Below are positions 7,694 through 16,732 of a DNA stretch of 33,383 bases, one piece after another; within the stretch, counting starts at the first letter, position 1, and each line of letters opens with the position of its first letter. Location of the stretch: contig CAVJPS010000007.1 in assembly GCA_963651465.1 (NCBI GenBank), positions 1 through 33,383 of the forward strand. Reading direction: 5' to 3'. The notes under the pieces were generated by a model that was not told the DNA's origin, did not search any database, and saw nothing but the letters and a program-made list of their open reading frames with translations. The DNA comes from SUG2458 sp963651465 (lineage in GTDB: Bacteria; Bacillota_I; Bacilli_A; RFN20; CAG-826). Made by a program: the position numbers and the translations under genes.

Positions 7694-7909
7694 ATGCCAA
7701 TTACAATTGCCCCAACAAATGTTGAGCTTAAAATTATTAAAATCTTGACTGATGATAAAATTAAGAAACACTTAGAAAGTCTTGGAATTACCATCAATCA
7801 AATGGTTAAAGTTTTATCAAACGATGGCGGAAATACTATTGTATTAATTAAAAGTGGACGTCTAGCTTTAGATAGAACTCTTGCTGCTAAGATTTTGGTT
7901 GCAGCGTAA
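7694..7909 (+). CDS. feoA: FeoA-domain protein (first copy)
   Basis: Small cytoplasmic SH3-like protein of the FeoA type, thought to modulate the FeoB iron transporter. At 71 aa it has the usual size. The sequence is more diverged than the second copy but ends in a strand-rich FeoA-like stretch (IVLIKSGRLALDRTLAAKI). I place the start at 7694: AAGGAGGG lies 8-15 bases upstream, whereas an in-frame GTG at 7661 would start inside the second operator. It is the first gene of a four-gene operon and is separated from the second feoA by 16 bases. Confidence 0.8.
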   Translation: MPITIAPTNVELKIIKILTDDKIKKHLESLGITINQMVKVLSNDGGNTIVLIKSGRLALDRTLAAKILVAA

Positions 7910-7925
7910 AAAAGAGGGATGATGT

Positions 7926-8171
7926 ATGCTTAAAAAATTAAACGAATTTAAAATCGGAGAAAAAGGAATCATCAAAACTGTTGCTGGAGAAGGTAAAGTC
8001 CATCGTCGTTTATTCGATATGGGTGTCACTCCAGGTGCTGAAGTAACTTTAACTAAAGTTGCTCCTTTAGGTGATCCTATTGAAGTTACAATCCGTGGCT
8101 ATTCTTTATCATTACGTAAAGATGAAGCTTGTAATGTAACTGTTAACGTTGAAGGAGAGGTGGCAGAATAA
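7926..8171 (+). CDS. feoA: FeoA, ferrous iron transport accessory protein (second copy)
   Basis: FeoA-type SH3-like protein of 81 aa. It has the family pattern: opening LNEFKIGEKGIIKTV, the central RRLFDMGVTPGAEV turn, then PIEVTIRGYSLSLRKDEA. It probably contacts the FeoB G domain at the membrane. The stop codon overlaps the feoB start by one base (TAATG), implying translational coupling and equal dosage with FeoB. Two FeoA-like proteins in one operon may form a heteromeric partner, but that is inference. Confidence 0.93.
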   Translation: MLKKLNEFKIGEKGIIKTVAGEGKVHRRLFDMGVTPGAEVTLTKVAPLGDPIEVTIRGYSLSLRKDEACNVTVNVEGEVAE

Positions 8172-10411
8172 TGAAAATTGCATTAGCTGGTAACCCTAAC
8201 TGTGGTAAAACCACATTATTTAACGCTTTAACAGGTGCAACTGCTCATGTTGGTAACTGGCCAGGTGTTACAGTTGAAAAGCGTGAAGGTAAATACAAGA
8301 AAGGTAATGTTTATATTGTAGACTTACCAGGTATTTATTCTTTATCTCCATATACACCAGAAGAGGTTGTATCAAGAAACTTTATTCTTAATGAAAATCC
8401 AGATTGTGTTATTAATATTGTTGACGCAACAAACATTGAACGTAACTTATATTTAACAACACAAATCTTAGAAATGAATATACCAGTAGTCATTGCATTA
8501 AATATGGCTGATTTGGTAAATGCTCAAGGTACTGAAATTGACATTGAAGGCCTTTCTAAAGCTTTTGGTGTTCCTGTTGTATTAATTTCAGCTCTTAAAA
8601 AACAAGGTTTAGTTGAATTAATCGAAGCTGCTAAACAAGCTGCTGCTACTAAACGTGAAGGTAGTTCAGTTTTAAGTGGTAATAAAAACTTAAAAGAAAC
8701 TATCACTGTTATTGAAAATGCATTAATTGCTAAAGAAGTAAAGGATCCTTTATTCCACGCAGTTAAATTAATCGAAAACGATGAACTTGATGTTGAAACT
8801 TATAAAGATTTAAAGCCTCAAGTTGATGAAGCAAAAGCTAAGTACACTGATAAATTATTTGGTAGTGACTATGAAGCATTAATTGCTAACGAAAGATATA
8901 ACGTTATTACTAAAAATTTGAAAGGTATTGTTAAAAAAGTCGAAGCTCCAAAAGATGAAAAAGCAAAAGTTTCAAAATCCGATAAGATTGATAAAGTCTT
9001 AACTCATAGAATTTGGGGTATTCCTCTATTCTTAGTCCTTATGTTCGTTATCTTCCATTTCGTATTCTCAGAAGATTTCTTAGGATTAAATTTAATCTTT
9101 AAATTAGAAATTCACAATGAAGGTGCTATTAACTTCTTCACTGGTATGGGATATGAAGGTATGCTTGAAGAAGCTGGTGGAGTAGTAGAAGACGTATTCC
9201 TTGAAGGCATTCCTTCATTAGGTGTCTTCTTACAATCTTGGATGGGCTTCTTAACTGGCAAATTAATTGATTTATTTGCTTCATTTATGCCAGAAGGTAC
9301 TTGGTATACAGGTTTAGTTTGTGATGGTCTTCTAACTGGCTTAGATGCTATCTTCTCATTCTTACCACAAGTATTATTATTATTCTTATTTATTTCTATC
9401 CTAGAAGATAGTGGTTATATGGCTCGTGTCGCATTCATCATGGACCGTGCATTCAGAAAATTTGGTTTATCTGGTAAAGCATTTATTCCACTATTAATGG
9501 GCTTTGGTTGTAGTGTTCCATCTATGATGGCTACAAAAACACTTGAAAGTGAAAAAGAAAGAGATACAACAATTCGTTATTCTCCATATTTCTCATGTGG
9601 TGCTAAACAACCAATTTGGATTATGTTAGCTGCTGTTATTGGTGGTACACTTGGTAGCTTATTCGTATTCTTAATTTATTTATTAGGTATGGTAGTAGCA
9701 ATTGTTGCTGCATTATTTACAAAATTATTCTCAAAGAATTATGAAGTTCCTCCATTTATTATGGAACTTCCAGCTTACCACTTACCACAATTTGGTAACT
9801 TAATGGCTCACTTATGGGAAAAATTCAAACACTTCGTTATTAAAGCATCAACAATTATTGCTGCATCAACAGTTATTATTTGGTTCTTAAGTAACTTCTC
9901 ATGGGCATTCTGGAATGGTTTAGTAGAAAACATTGATGAATCAATGTTAGCTGACTTAGGTCATGTATTCAGTTATTTCTTCTATCCATTAGGATGGGCT
10001 CAAGGTGCTGATGGTTGGAAATATACAGTTTCAACTATTACAGGTTTAATTGCAAAAGAAGATGTTATTGCTACAATGGCAGAATTAGGTTTAGAAGAAG
10101 GCACAGTTGCTTTAACAAATTCTCAAATCTTCTCATTTGCAGCTTATAACTTATTTACATTCCCATGCTTTGCAGCTATCGCTACTGCTAAGAGTGAATC
10201 TTCTAAGAAAGGCTTCTGGATTACAATGGCTACATGGTTTGGTTTATCATACGTTGTAGCATTAGTAATTTATGGCATTGGTGCTGCATTTGAATTCCAC
10301 TGGGCATTAGGATTAGTTATTGATTTATTAATCATCGGTGGTATTGTTGCTGCTGGTATCTTACTTGCTCGTAGAACAAAAAAAGCAAATACAGTTGTTG
10401 AAAACAACTAA
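8171..10411 (+). CDS. feoB: Ferrous iron transporter FeoB
   Basis: GTP-dependent Fe(II) uptake protein of the cytoplasmic membrane. The N-terminal G domain is complete: G1 GNPNCGKT (7-14), G2 Thr in NWPGVT (T34), G3 DLPG (51-54) and G4 NMAD (111-114), followed by the helical guanine-dissociation-inhibitor-like region. The membrane part starts near residue 285 and includes two gate regions with conserved Cys, GFGCSVP and FSCGAKQP. At 746 aa it is within the normal FeoB range. Its start overlaps the feoA stop, and AGGAG lies just upstream within feoA. Control is probably by the two inverted repeats in the operon leader. Confidence 0.97.
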   Translation: MKIALAGNPNCGKTTLFNALTGATAHVGNWPGVTVEKREGKYKKGNVYIVDLPGIYSLSPYTPEEVVSRNFILNENPDCVINIVDATNIERNLYLTTQILEMNIPVVIALNMADLVNAQGTEIDIEGLSKAFGVPVVLISALKKQGLVELIEAAKQAAATKREGSSVLSGNKNLKETITVIENALIAKEVKDPLFHAVKLIENDELDVETYKDLKPQVDEAKAKYTDKLFGSDYEALIANERYNVITKNLKGIVKKVEAPKDEKAKVSKSDKIDKVLTHRIWGIPLFLVLMFVIFHFVFSEDFLGLNLIFKLEIHNEGAINFFTGMGYEGMLEEAGGVVEDVFLEGIPSLGVFLQSWMGFLTGKLIDLFASFMPEGTWYTGLVCDGLLTGLDAIFSFLPQVLLLFLFISILEDSGYMARVAFIMDRAFRKFGLSGKAFIPLLMGFGCSVPSMMATKTLESEKERDTTIRYSPYFSCGAKQPIWIMLAAVIGGTLGSLFVFLIYLLGMVVAIVAALFTKLFSKNYEVPPFIMELPAYHLPQFGNLMAHLWEKFKHFVIKASTIIAASTVIIWFLSNFSWAFWNGLVENIDESMLADLGHVFSYFFYPLGWAQGADGWKYTVSTITGLIAKEDVIATMAELGLEEGTVALTNSQIFSFAAYNLFTFPCFAAIATAKSESSKKGFWITMATWFGLSYVVALVIYGIGAAFEFHWALGLVIDLLIIGGIVAAGILLARRTKKANTVVENN

Positions 10412-10441
10412 TTAACATATTAGTGAAAGGAGGAAGATTTT

Positions 10442-10618
10442 ATGGAAATAGTTATTGAAGTAATTGTAATTGTTGCATTAGTAGCATTCTTTGGCTACTT
10501 AATAGGTGACTTCATTTATCGTAAAAGAAAAAATCTTCCAACTGGAGCTTGTAGAGAATGTTCTTATCAAGGAAATAACTTACTTAGAATGTATAAGAAA
10601 AAATACAAACACAAATAG
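10442..10618 (+). CDS. FeoB-associated small Cys-containing membrane protein
   Basis: A 58-aa protein with one N-terminal membrane helix (about residues 3-23), then a basic stretch (YRKRK), a C-x-x-C pair (ACRECS, residues 37 and 40) and a Lys-rich tail. This is the layout of the small FeoB-associated Cys-rich membrane proteins found after feoB in Firmicutes. AGGAGG lies 8 bases before the ATG, and the gap to feoB is 30 bases, so it is the last gene of the feo operon. It may hand iron to or from FeoB, or stabilise the complex; this is not proven for the family. Confidence 0.85.
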   Translation: MEIVIEVIVIVALVAFFGYLIGDFIYRKRKNLPTGACRECSYQGNNLLRMYKKKYKHK

Positions 10619-10666
10619 TTGTTCTAGTGATTCCCTTTGACAAATCACTTTAACATATACTTACCC

Positions 10667-10700
10667 AAAAGTAGAAGTATCCATAGGCTTCTACTTTTAA
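10667..10700 (+). terminator. Terminator of the feo operon
   Basis: AAAAGTAGAAG (10667-10677) pairs with CTTCTACTTTT (10688-10698), with a 10-base loop and a T-rich tail. A second weaker hairpin (AGTGATT 10626-10632 with AATCACT 10643-10649) sits just before it and lacks a T run. Confidence 0.8.
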
Positions 10701-10794
10701 TTTTGTTTTTATTAATGTAAGAAGGGACACTTGTATTTACTTTCATTAAATTAAGTAATAAAATATAAATGTAATAATCGTGTGGTGATTTATA

Positions 10795-11565
10795 ATGAAT
10801 GTATTAAAAATTATATTATGGGTATTATTAGGAATTATTTCTATATTCATTTTATATTTACTTTTAATAATGGTTTCCAGTTTATTCATTAGTAAAAAGA
10901 AATATTATGATAAAGATTCAAAATATTATAGATGGTTACTTAATAGTATTACAGGAATTACATTGGCTTTTGGAGGAATAAAAGTTAATGTAATCGGAAA
11001 AGAAAAGCTACCAAAAAATACAAAATTTTTATTAGTATCTAATCATAGATCTAAGTTTGATCCTATTATTACATGGTATGTATTTAGAAAAACTCCAATT
11101 GCGTTTTTATCTAAAATAGAGAATTTTAAAGTTCCATGGTTTGGACGAATTATACGAAAATGTTGCTTTAGAGATATAGATCGTAATAATCCAATTAATG
11201 CATATAAAACATTAATGAAATCCGGCGACTTAATGAAGAATAATATTGTTAATTTTGGAATTTATCCAGAAGGAACTCGTAATAGAGATGGTAATATCTT
11301 ACCTTTCCATAACGGAATATTTAAAGCTGCTCAACGTGGTGAAGTTCCAGTAGTTGTAGTTACAATTAGAGGAACTGAACAAATTGCACATAAAAAAGTA
11401 TTTGGCTTAGTTTATGTAACAATAGAAATTCATGAAGTATTATCTAAAGAATATGTAATGGAGCATACTTCAAATGAAATTGGTGAACACGTTAGAGAAG
11501 TATTCATAGAAAAGACAATAGAAGATGCAAATATGAATTTAGAAAAGGAGACAAAGCATGAGTAA
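10795..11565 (+). CDS. plsC: 1-acyl-glycerol-3-phosphate acyltransferase family protein
   Basis: Membrane acyltransferase that converts lysophosphatidic acid to phosphatidic acid in phospholipid synthesis. An N-terminal membrane helix spans about residues 5-31. The PlsC block I is NHRSKFD (H84 and D89, the H-x4-D catalytic pair), and block III is YPEGTRNRDG (about 158-167). At 256 aa it has the usual size. The start is preceded by GGTGAT (10784-10789) rather than AGGAGG, a pattern shared with two other genes here. It overlaps the following lipid kinase gene by 8 bases, so the two are probably cotranslated. Confidence 0.92.
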   Translation: MNVLKIILWVLLGIISIFILYLLLIMVSSLFISKKKYYDKDSKYYRWLLNSITGITLAFGGIKVNVIGKEKLPKNTKFLLVSNHRSKFDPIITWYVFRKTPIAFLSKIENFKVPWFGRIIRKCCFRDIDRNNPINAYKTLMKSGDLMKNNIVNFGIYPEGTRNRDGNILPFHNGIFKAAQRGEVPVVVVTIRGTEQIAHKKVFGLVYVTIEIHEVLSKEYVMEHTSNEIGEHVREVFIEKTIEDANMNLEKETKHE

Positions 11566-12412
11566 ATTTATTGTATTATTTAATTCAAAAGCTAATAACG
11601 GCCAAGGTGAAAACACTGCAAAAAATATTCACATTGATTGTAAAGAAAAAGATCTTGAATATGTTGATGTTTTACAAGTAAATGATTATACCAAATTTTT
11701 TAACGAAAAAGGATTAGACCAAAATTATGTTTTAGTTGGTGGTGATGGAACATTAAATTATTTATTAAATAGTGTAGAAGAAAAAGATTTACCACATAAA
11801 TTATTCTATTATCCAGCTGGAACTGGTAATGATTTCTGGTCAGATATTCAAGGAAATGTTGAAAACGGTCCAAGTGATATTTCAAATTTGGTTAAAAAAT
11901 TACCAACTTGTAAAGTTAATGGAATGACTAAAAAATTCATTAATGGCGTTGGATATGGTATTGATGGATATTGTTGTGAAGTCGGTGATCAATTAAGAGC
12001 AAAAAGCGATAAGCCAATTAATTATGCTGGTATTGCAATTAAAGGCTTATTGTTCCATTACAAACCTACAAACGCAAAAGTAACAGTTGATGGTAAAGTA
12101 TATGAATTTAAAAAAGTATGGTTAGCACCTGTTATGAAAGGCAGATATTATGGTGGAGGTATGATTCCTACTCCAGATCAAGATAGAAATGACCCTGAAC
12201 ATAAATTATCTTGTTTAGTATGGCATGGCTCAGGTAAATTAAAAACTCTTATTAATTTCCCAGGTATATTTAAAGGTGCTCACATAAAAAAATCTCATAT
12301 GTGTACTGTTTTAACAGGTGACAACATTACTGTTGAATTTGACCGTGCAGTTGCAGCTCAAGTCGATGGTGAAACAGTATTAAACGTCACTAAGATTGAA
12401 TGTAGTAAATAA
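11558..12412 (+). CDS. Diacylglycerol/lipid kinase family protein (YegS/DgkB-like)
   Basis: Soluble or peripheral lipid kinase of the DAGK catalytic fold, likely recycling diacylglycerol to phosphatidic acid. The nucleotide-binding GGDGT motif is at residues 61-65, and the following YPAGTGNDF block (about 85-93) is typical. At 284 aa it is close to YegS and DgkB. The start overlaps the end of plsC by 8 bases, with GGAG inside plsC as ribosome binding site. Both products feed the phosphatidic acid pool, so the pair makes functional sense. The exact lipid substrate is not resolved by sequence. Confidence 0.88.
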   Translation: MSKFIVLFNSKANNGQGENTAKNIHIDCKEKDLEYVDVLQVNDYTKFFNEKGLDQNYVLVGGDGTLNYLLNSVEEKDLPHKLFYYPAGTGNDFWSDIQGNVENGPSDISNLVKKLPTCKVNGMTKKFINGVGYGIDGYCCEVGDQLRAKSDKPINYAGIAIKGLLFHYKPTNAKVTVDGKVYEFKKVWLAPVMKGRYYGGGMIPTPDQDRNDPEHKLSCLVWHGSGKLKTLINFPGIFKGAHIKKSHMCTVLTGDNITVEFDRAVAAQVDGETVLNVTKIECSK

Positions 12413-12426
12413 TAATTAACAAACAA

Positions 12427-12453
12427 AAATGCTAGGTTATCCTAGCATTTTTT
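12427..12453 (+). terminator. Bidirectional terminator between the lipid kinase and the antiporter
   Basis: A perfect 10-bp stem (AAATGCTAGG with CCTAGCATTT) has loop TTAT, a T run on the plus side and an A run on the other, serving both convergent genes. Confidence 0.9.
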
Positions 12454-12458
12454 ATATG

Positions 12459-13832
12459 TTATTGTTCGTTATTATTTTCAGTAACAATTTCGTTTTCTTC
12501 AACATTTATTATTTGTTCTTCACTTTTTATATCTTCATTAGAAGAAACGTTTTCTTCAATAACTTCTGGTTCAATATTTTTCTTTTTTTCCTTGTAACTT
12601 AGTTTTAATAATAAAGGAGTTATAAATGATGTAATTAAAATTAAAAATACAACATAAGGTTGAATATCTGCAGATATAATACCAGCACGAATACCTTTAT
12701 CAGCACAAATTAAACATACTTCAGCACGACACATCATACCGACACCACATCTAAAACTATCTTTCCAATCACTTTTTGTTATCTTAGCTCCTAAGCCACA
12801 GCCAAGGAATTTACCTAAGATACCAGCTAATACGTATAATGTTCCAAATCCAATCATAACAGGAGTAAACGCATTACCAATTGAACCGAAATCTAATGTA
12901 ATACCAATTTTAGCAAAGAAGACAGGAGAGAAGAATAAGTACGAAGTGATATCTGTACGTCTTTCAACGTATTTAGATGTTTTACGACCTGCAAGAATTA
13001 ATCCAGCAGCGTAAGCACCAGTAATATCTGCAATTCCAAATAATCTTTCTGCAAGATAAGCAAGTAAGAAACAGAATGCTAATGAGTAGATTGGTAATCT
13101 TCTATTGTGCTCATGTTTTTTCTCAATCCAGTTAAATAATTTTTTAACTAAAATGCCTAACACAAATACTAATATAAAGAAAGCAACAGTTTTAGCAATA
13201 ACAATCAATATGCTCATTGTTCCATTTGTAGAAACATTAGCTGGGTTACCTAATGTTAAGATAACAGATAAGATAATAACACCGATAATATCATCTAAGA
13301 TAGCTGCACTAACAATTGCAGTACCAATAGGAGTATTTAATTTTCCTAATTCTTTTAAAGTAGCAACTGTAACTGAAACAGACGTTGCAGTTAATATAAC
13401 GCCATAAAATAAATTTTTCCAAATGTTCTCTATAGTGAAACCGAAAAATACACCACTTAATAGAAATCCAAATACTAACGGAACAATTACACCGAGACTT
13501 GTAATAACTATAGCTGCTACTCCAGTTTGTTTAATTTGCTTAATATCAGTTTCAATACCAGCACTAAACATAATTAGAATAACACCAATTTCAGCAATGA
13601 ATTGTAAACCTTCGATAACATTATCACTTAAAAATAGTCCATCAGGACCACTTACTCCAGGAATGAGTTTTGTTAAACCAATTAGGACACCAGCAAGAAG
13701 CATACCAACTACTTGAGGAATTCCGATTTTTTTAAATAATAAACTAAAAAGCTTACAAAGTAATAATATTAATGCCATTGGTAGTAATATTTCATAAGTA
13801 TAAATAGTTTTGGCTAGGAAATTGCTAAACAT
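12459..13832 (-). CDS. Cation/proton antiporter of the CPA2 (Kef/NapA-like) family
   Basis: Polytopic membrane antiporter exchanging Na+ or K+ for protons. About 12-13 hydrophobic segments fill residues 10-410. The core motif ILDDIIG carries a double Asp (D180, D181 in this numbering), as in electrogenic NapA-type Na+/H+ antiporters. The C-terminus is a short Glu/Asn-rich cytoplasmic tail without an obvious RCK domain. I place the start at the ATG at 13832 (457 aa), with a weak AGAGATG site upstream. An in-frame TTG at 13850 would add six residues but has no ribosome binding site. The ion cannot be read from the sequence. It is monocistronic and convergent with the lipid kinase. Confidence 0.88.
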   Translation of the reverse strand: MFSNFLAKTIYTYEILLPMALILLLCKLFSLLFKKIGIPQVVGMLLAGVLIGLTKLIPGVSGPDGLFLSDNVIEGLQFIAEIGVILIMFSAGIETDIKQIKQTGVAAIVITSLGVIVPLVFGFLLSGVFFGFTIENIWKNLFYGVILTATSVSVTVATLKELGKLNTPIGTAIVSAAILDDIIGVIILSVILTLGNPANVSTNGTMSILIVIAKTVAFFILVFVLGILVKKLFNWIEKKHEHNRRLPIYSLAFCFLLAYLAERLFGIADITGAYAAGLILAGRKTSKYVERRTDITSYLFFSPVFFAKIGITLDFGSIGNAFTPVMIGFGTLYVLAGILGKFLGCGLGAKITKSDWKDSFRCGVGMMCRAEVCLICADKGIRAGIISADIQPYVVFLILITSFITPLLLKLSYKEKKKNIEPEVIEENVSSNEDIKSEEQIINVEENEIVTENNNEQ

Positions 13833-13859
13833 AATAACATCTCTTTTCAATACTAATTT

Positions 13860-13887
13860 ATAATATCACTTTTATTTTATTTTGCAA
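13860..13887 (-). promoter_or_regulatory. Candidate promoter of the antiporter gene
   Basis: On the minus strand, TTGCAA (13887-13882) and TATTAT (13865-13860) are 16 bases apart, about 28 bases before the proposed ATG. Confidence 0.45.
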
Positions 13888-13959
13888 GTTGATTTATTAT
13901 GGCTGTTTGCTTATTCAGTAAATTAATTTTATACTATAATTAGTAAGGAGAAAAATATC

Positions 13960-14664
13960 ATGCCAACTAGTGTAATAGTTTTTATTTGTGTCCTATTTAT
14001 TTGTTATTGTATTTTTATGTTTGTTCGAATTAAATTTGGATATCTACTTGCTGTTATTACTAAAGGAATAACATCATTATATTTTATAGTTATTGGATTG
14101 TTATGTATGTATCATAGTAACACTCCATTAGCGGCAAATGTTTTAGTGATACTTGGTCTTTGTTTTGGTTTAGCAGGAGACGTTTTATTGGATATTAAAC
14201 ATTTCTATTTTAGAGTAGAGCAATTAATGCTTAATCTAGGCTTTTTAGCTTTTGGGTTTGGCCATTTATGTTATTTAGGAGCAATGATTATCTACGCAAA
14301 TTATTATGAAGTTGGTTCTTTAATGTGGCCATTTATAATTGCTGCAATTGGCTCGATAGTAATATCTGTTTTAAATTATGTTAATACTATTATCTTTAAA
14401 TTAAATATGAAAGGTAATTTAATACAAGCTGGTTTATATTTGATAGTATTATCGTTTGTAACAGTGTTTGTTATTACTCTTGCTTTCATTTCTAATAAAT
14501 TCATTTTACCTGCTATTGGATTTGGTTTATTCTTAGCGTCTGATGTAGTATTATCATTTATTTATTTTGGTAAAGAAAGAAATAATAAAATATTTGCTAT
14601 AGTAAATCATGCTTTATATTATGCAGCACAAGTTTTAATTGCGTTATCTATATTAGGAATGTAA
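13960..14664 (+). CDS. YhhN/TMEM86-family membrane protein (lysoplasmalogenase-like)
   Basis: Polytopic membrane protein with about eight hydrophobic segments in 234 aa. Conserved polar positions of the YhhN family are visible inside the helices: K and S in the second segment, GLAGDVLLD (about 72-80), FGHLCYL, LASDVVLS and the C-terminal HALYYAAQVLI. In animals the family hydrolyses lysoplasmalogens; bacterial roles are less clear but probably concern ether or vinyl-ether lipids. Plasmalogens occur in anaerobes, so the assignment fits an anaerobic host (inference). AAGGAG lies upstream of the ATG. It is a single gene. Confidence 0.78.
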   Translation: MPTSVIVFICVLFICYCIFMFVRIKFGYLLAVITKGITSLYFIVIGLLCMYHSNTPLAANVLVILGLCFGLAGDVLLDIKHFYFRVEQLMLNLGFLAFGFGHLCYLGAMIIYANYYEVGSLMWPFIIAAIGSIVISVLNYVNTIIFKLNMKGNLIQAGLYLIVLSFVTVFVITLAFISNKFILPAIGFGLFLASDVVLSFIYFGKERNNKIFAIVNHALYYAAQVLIALSILGM

Positions 14665-14820
14665 TATTTTAAAAATCTAACTTATTAAAAAATGTTATAT
14701 TATGCGAATTAACTATATCTAAGTTTAAGTATTATTGGATTAAACTTTATACATGCTAATGACAATTATTTAATGATATATGAATAAGCAAAATAATAGA
14801 AAATAAATAAATAATTTTGT

Positions 14821-14851
14821 AAAGGAATAGACTTAGTCAATTCTTTTATTT
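14821..14851 (+). terminator. Candidate terminator ahead of pepF
   Basis: AAAGGAAT-A-GAC (14821-14832) pairs with GTC-A-ATTCTTTT (14836-14847), with one mismatch and a T-rich tail. It lies 157 bases after the YhhN gene, so it may end that transcript or be a leader structure. Confidence 0.5.
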
Positions 14852-14858
14852 AATTGCT

Positions 14859-14886
14859 TTTACTTTATAAATCATAAGAGTATAAT
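14859..14886 (+). promoter_or_regulatory. Candidate pepF promoter
   Basis: TTTACT (14859-14864) and a consensus TATAAT (14881-14886) with a 16-base spacer, about 28 bases before the start codon. Confidence 0.5.
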
Positions 14887-14913
14887 TTATTTAAATTAAA
14901 AGGAGATTAAAAT

Positions 14914-16680
14914 ATGAACAAATGGGATTTAACTTATTTATTCAAATCTGAAGAAGATTTTGAGATAGCTTTAGATAAAGTTAGCAAAACAATCGCTTTA
15001 TTTAAGGATTTTAAAGGAAAATTAGGAAACGAAGAAGATTTCGTTAAATATTGTTTATTAGAAAAAGAACTCGATAAAGATTTTTCTAGAGCATATGAAT
15101 ATGCTTCATTATCTAGTGATTTAGATAAACGCAATGTTCCAAACGCTCAAAGATTATATCGCTGTATTAATCTTGCTAACCAATTAGGAGAAGCAACTTC
15201 ATATACTGCACCAGAAATCTTAGCAGTTGGCGAAGAAAAGATAATGAGTTTTATTAACAATAATAAGGAAATTGAAGAATTTAGATTTCCTTATCAAAAA
15301 TTATTCCATAGTAATGAACATGTATTAGATACAAGGAGTGAAGAATTATTATCATTCGTTGATCCTGTAACATCAAAGGGTGGAGAATTGTATAGTAATT
15401 TATGTGTTGCTGACGCTAAAGCTCGTAAATGCGTTCTTTCAACTGGAGAAGAAGTAGAAGTTACACAAGGTAACTGGACATCACTTGTTGAAAATGCAGC
15501 AACCGAAGAAGATCGTACAAAAATCTTTGAAACATTATATTCTTTCTATGACGATCATAAAACAATTTTAGCTGGTATTTATCATACTGTTTTATTAAGC
15601 CAATTAGCAGACGTTAAAGCTCGTAATTACAAAGATATTCTTGAATCACATTTATTTAAGAATAATATTCCAGAACAAGTATTCTTAAATTTAATTGAAG
15701 TAGCCGGAACTGAAAATAAAGGCTTAAAGAAATATCTTAAATTAAGAAAGAAATACTTAGGACTAGAAGAATATCATACATATGATAGATTTGCTCAACT
15801 TGCAAAATCAGATAAAAAATATAGTTTTGATGATGCAAAAGATTTATTCTTTAAATCAGTTGAACACTTCTCAAAAGACTTCCAAGATAAAGCTCATGAG
15901 GTTTTAAAGGAGGGCTTTGTTGATGTATATGAACAACCTGGTAAGAGAAGTGGTGCTTACTCAAGTGGACAAGCAGATTTACATCCATATATCTTATTAA
16001 ATTATCAAGATACATTAGATAATGTATTTACAGTTGCTCACGAAGCAGGTCACTCAATTCATACTTTATATAGTGAAGAATATCAACCATCAACTTTACA
16101 AAATTACACAATCTTTGTAGCTGAGATTGCATCCACATTTAACGAACATAATTTACTTGATTATTTAATTGAAAGCGGCAAGTTAAGTAAAGAAGAAAAA
16201 ATTATGCTTTTACAAAAATCTATCGATGATATTTATGGTACATTCTACCGTCAAACATTATTTGCAGAATATGAATATCGTGCAAGTAAATTAGTAGAAG
16301 AAAATAAACCAATTGATCACGAAGTATTATCTAACATTATGATTGATTTATATAAGAAATATTATGATTTAGATATTACAAAAGAAAAGGTTAAACCTCT
16401 TGTTTGGGCTTATATCCCACACTTATTCTATACACCATTCTATGTATATCAATACGCTACATCATTCTCAGCATCATTTAAACTTTATAAAAATGTTAAA
16501 ACTGGTGGAGAAGAAGCATTTGAAAAATACCTTGGTTTATTAAAATCTGGTGGTTCAAAATATCCAGTTGATCAAGCTCGTGAAGCAGGCGTTGACTTCT
16601 TAGATATTAATACATTTAAAGCAGTTACAGAACGCTGTGATGAATTAGTAGACGAACTTGAAAAATTACTAGCTGAATAA
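14914..16680 (+). CDS. pepF: Oligoendopeptidase F (M3 metallopeptidase)
   Basis: Cytoplasmic zinc endopeptidase cleaving oligopeptides, probably in peptide turnover. The thermolysin-type HEAGH motif is at residues 376-380 with catalytic E377. The third zinc ligand is probably E404 in VAEIAS. The M3 N-terminal helical lobe and the C-terminal YQYATS region, which is typical of PepF, are both present. At 588 aa the length matches the family (about 600). AAAAGGAG precedes the start. It is monocistronic with its own promoter candidate and ends at a terminator shared with the opposite-strand band-7 gene. Confidence 0.95.
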   Translation: MNKWDLTYLFKSEEDFEIALDKVSKTIALFKDFKGKLGNEEDFVKYCLLEKELDKDFSRAYEYASLSSDLDKRNVPNAQRLYRCINLANQLGEATSYTAPEILAVGEEKIMSFINNNKEIEEFRFPYQKLFHSNEHVLDTRSEELLSFVDPVTSKGGELYSNLCVADAKARKCVLSTGEEVEVTQGNWTSLVENAATEEDRTKIFETLYSFYDDHKTILAGIYHTVLLSQLADVKARNYKDILESHLFKNNIPEQVFLNLIEVAGTENKGLKKYLKLRKKYLGLEEYHTYDRFAQLAKSDKKYSFDDAKDLFFKSVEHFSKDFQDKAHEVLKEGFVDVYEQPGKRSGAYSSGQADLHPYILLNYQDTLDNVFTVAHEAGHSIHTLYSEEYQPSTLQNYTIFVAEIASTFNEHNLLDYLIESGKLSKEEKIMLLQKSIDDIYGTFYRQTLFAEYEYRASKLVEENKPIDHEVLSNIMIDLYKKYYDLDITKEKVKPLVWAYIPHLFYTPFYVYQYATSFSASFKLYKNVKTGGEEAFEKYLGLLKSGGSKYPVDQAREAGVDFLDINTFKAVTERCDELVDELEKLLAE

Positions 16681-16689
16681 GGCAATATA

Positions 16690-16722
16690 AAAAGGAACGT
16701 TTTAATAAGACGTTCCTTTTTT
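16690..16722 (+). terminator. Bidirectional terminator between pepF and the band-7 gene
   Basis: AAAAGGAACGT (16690-16700) pairs perfectly with ACGTTCCTTTT (16710-16720) across a 9-base loop, with T or A runs on both sides. Confidence 0.9.
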
Positions 16723-16732
16723 ACATTTTTTA

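Noticed and set aside
13105..13716. Two plus-strand open frames inside the antiporter gene
   Set aside because: They lie antisense to a clear membrane transporter and carry no recognisable domain or start signal.
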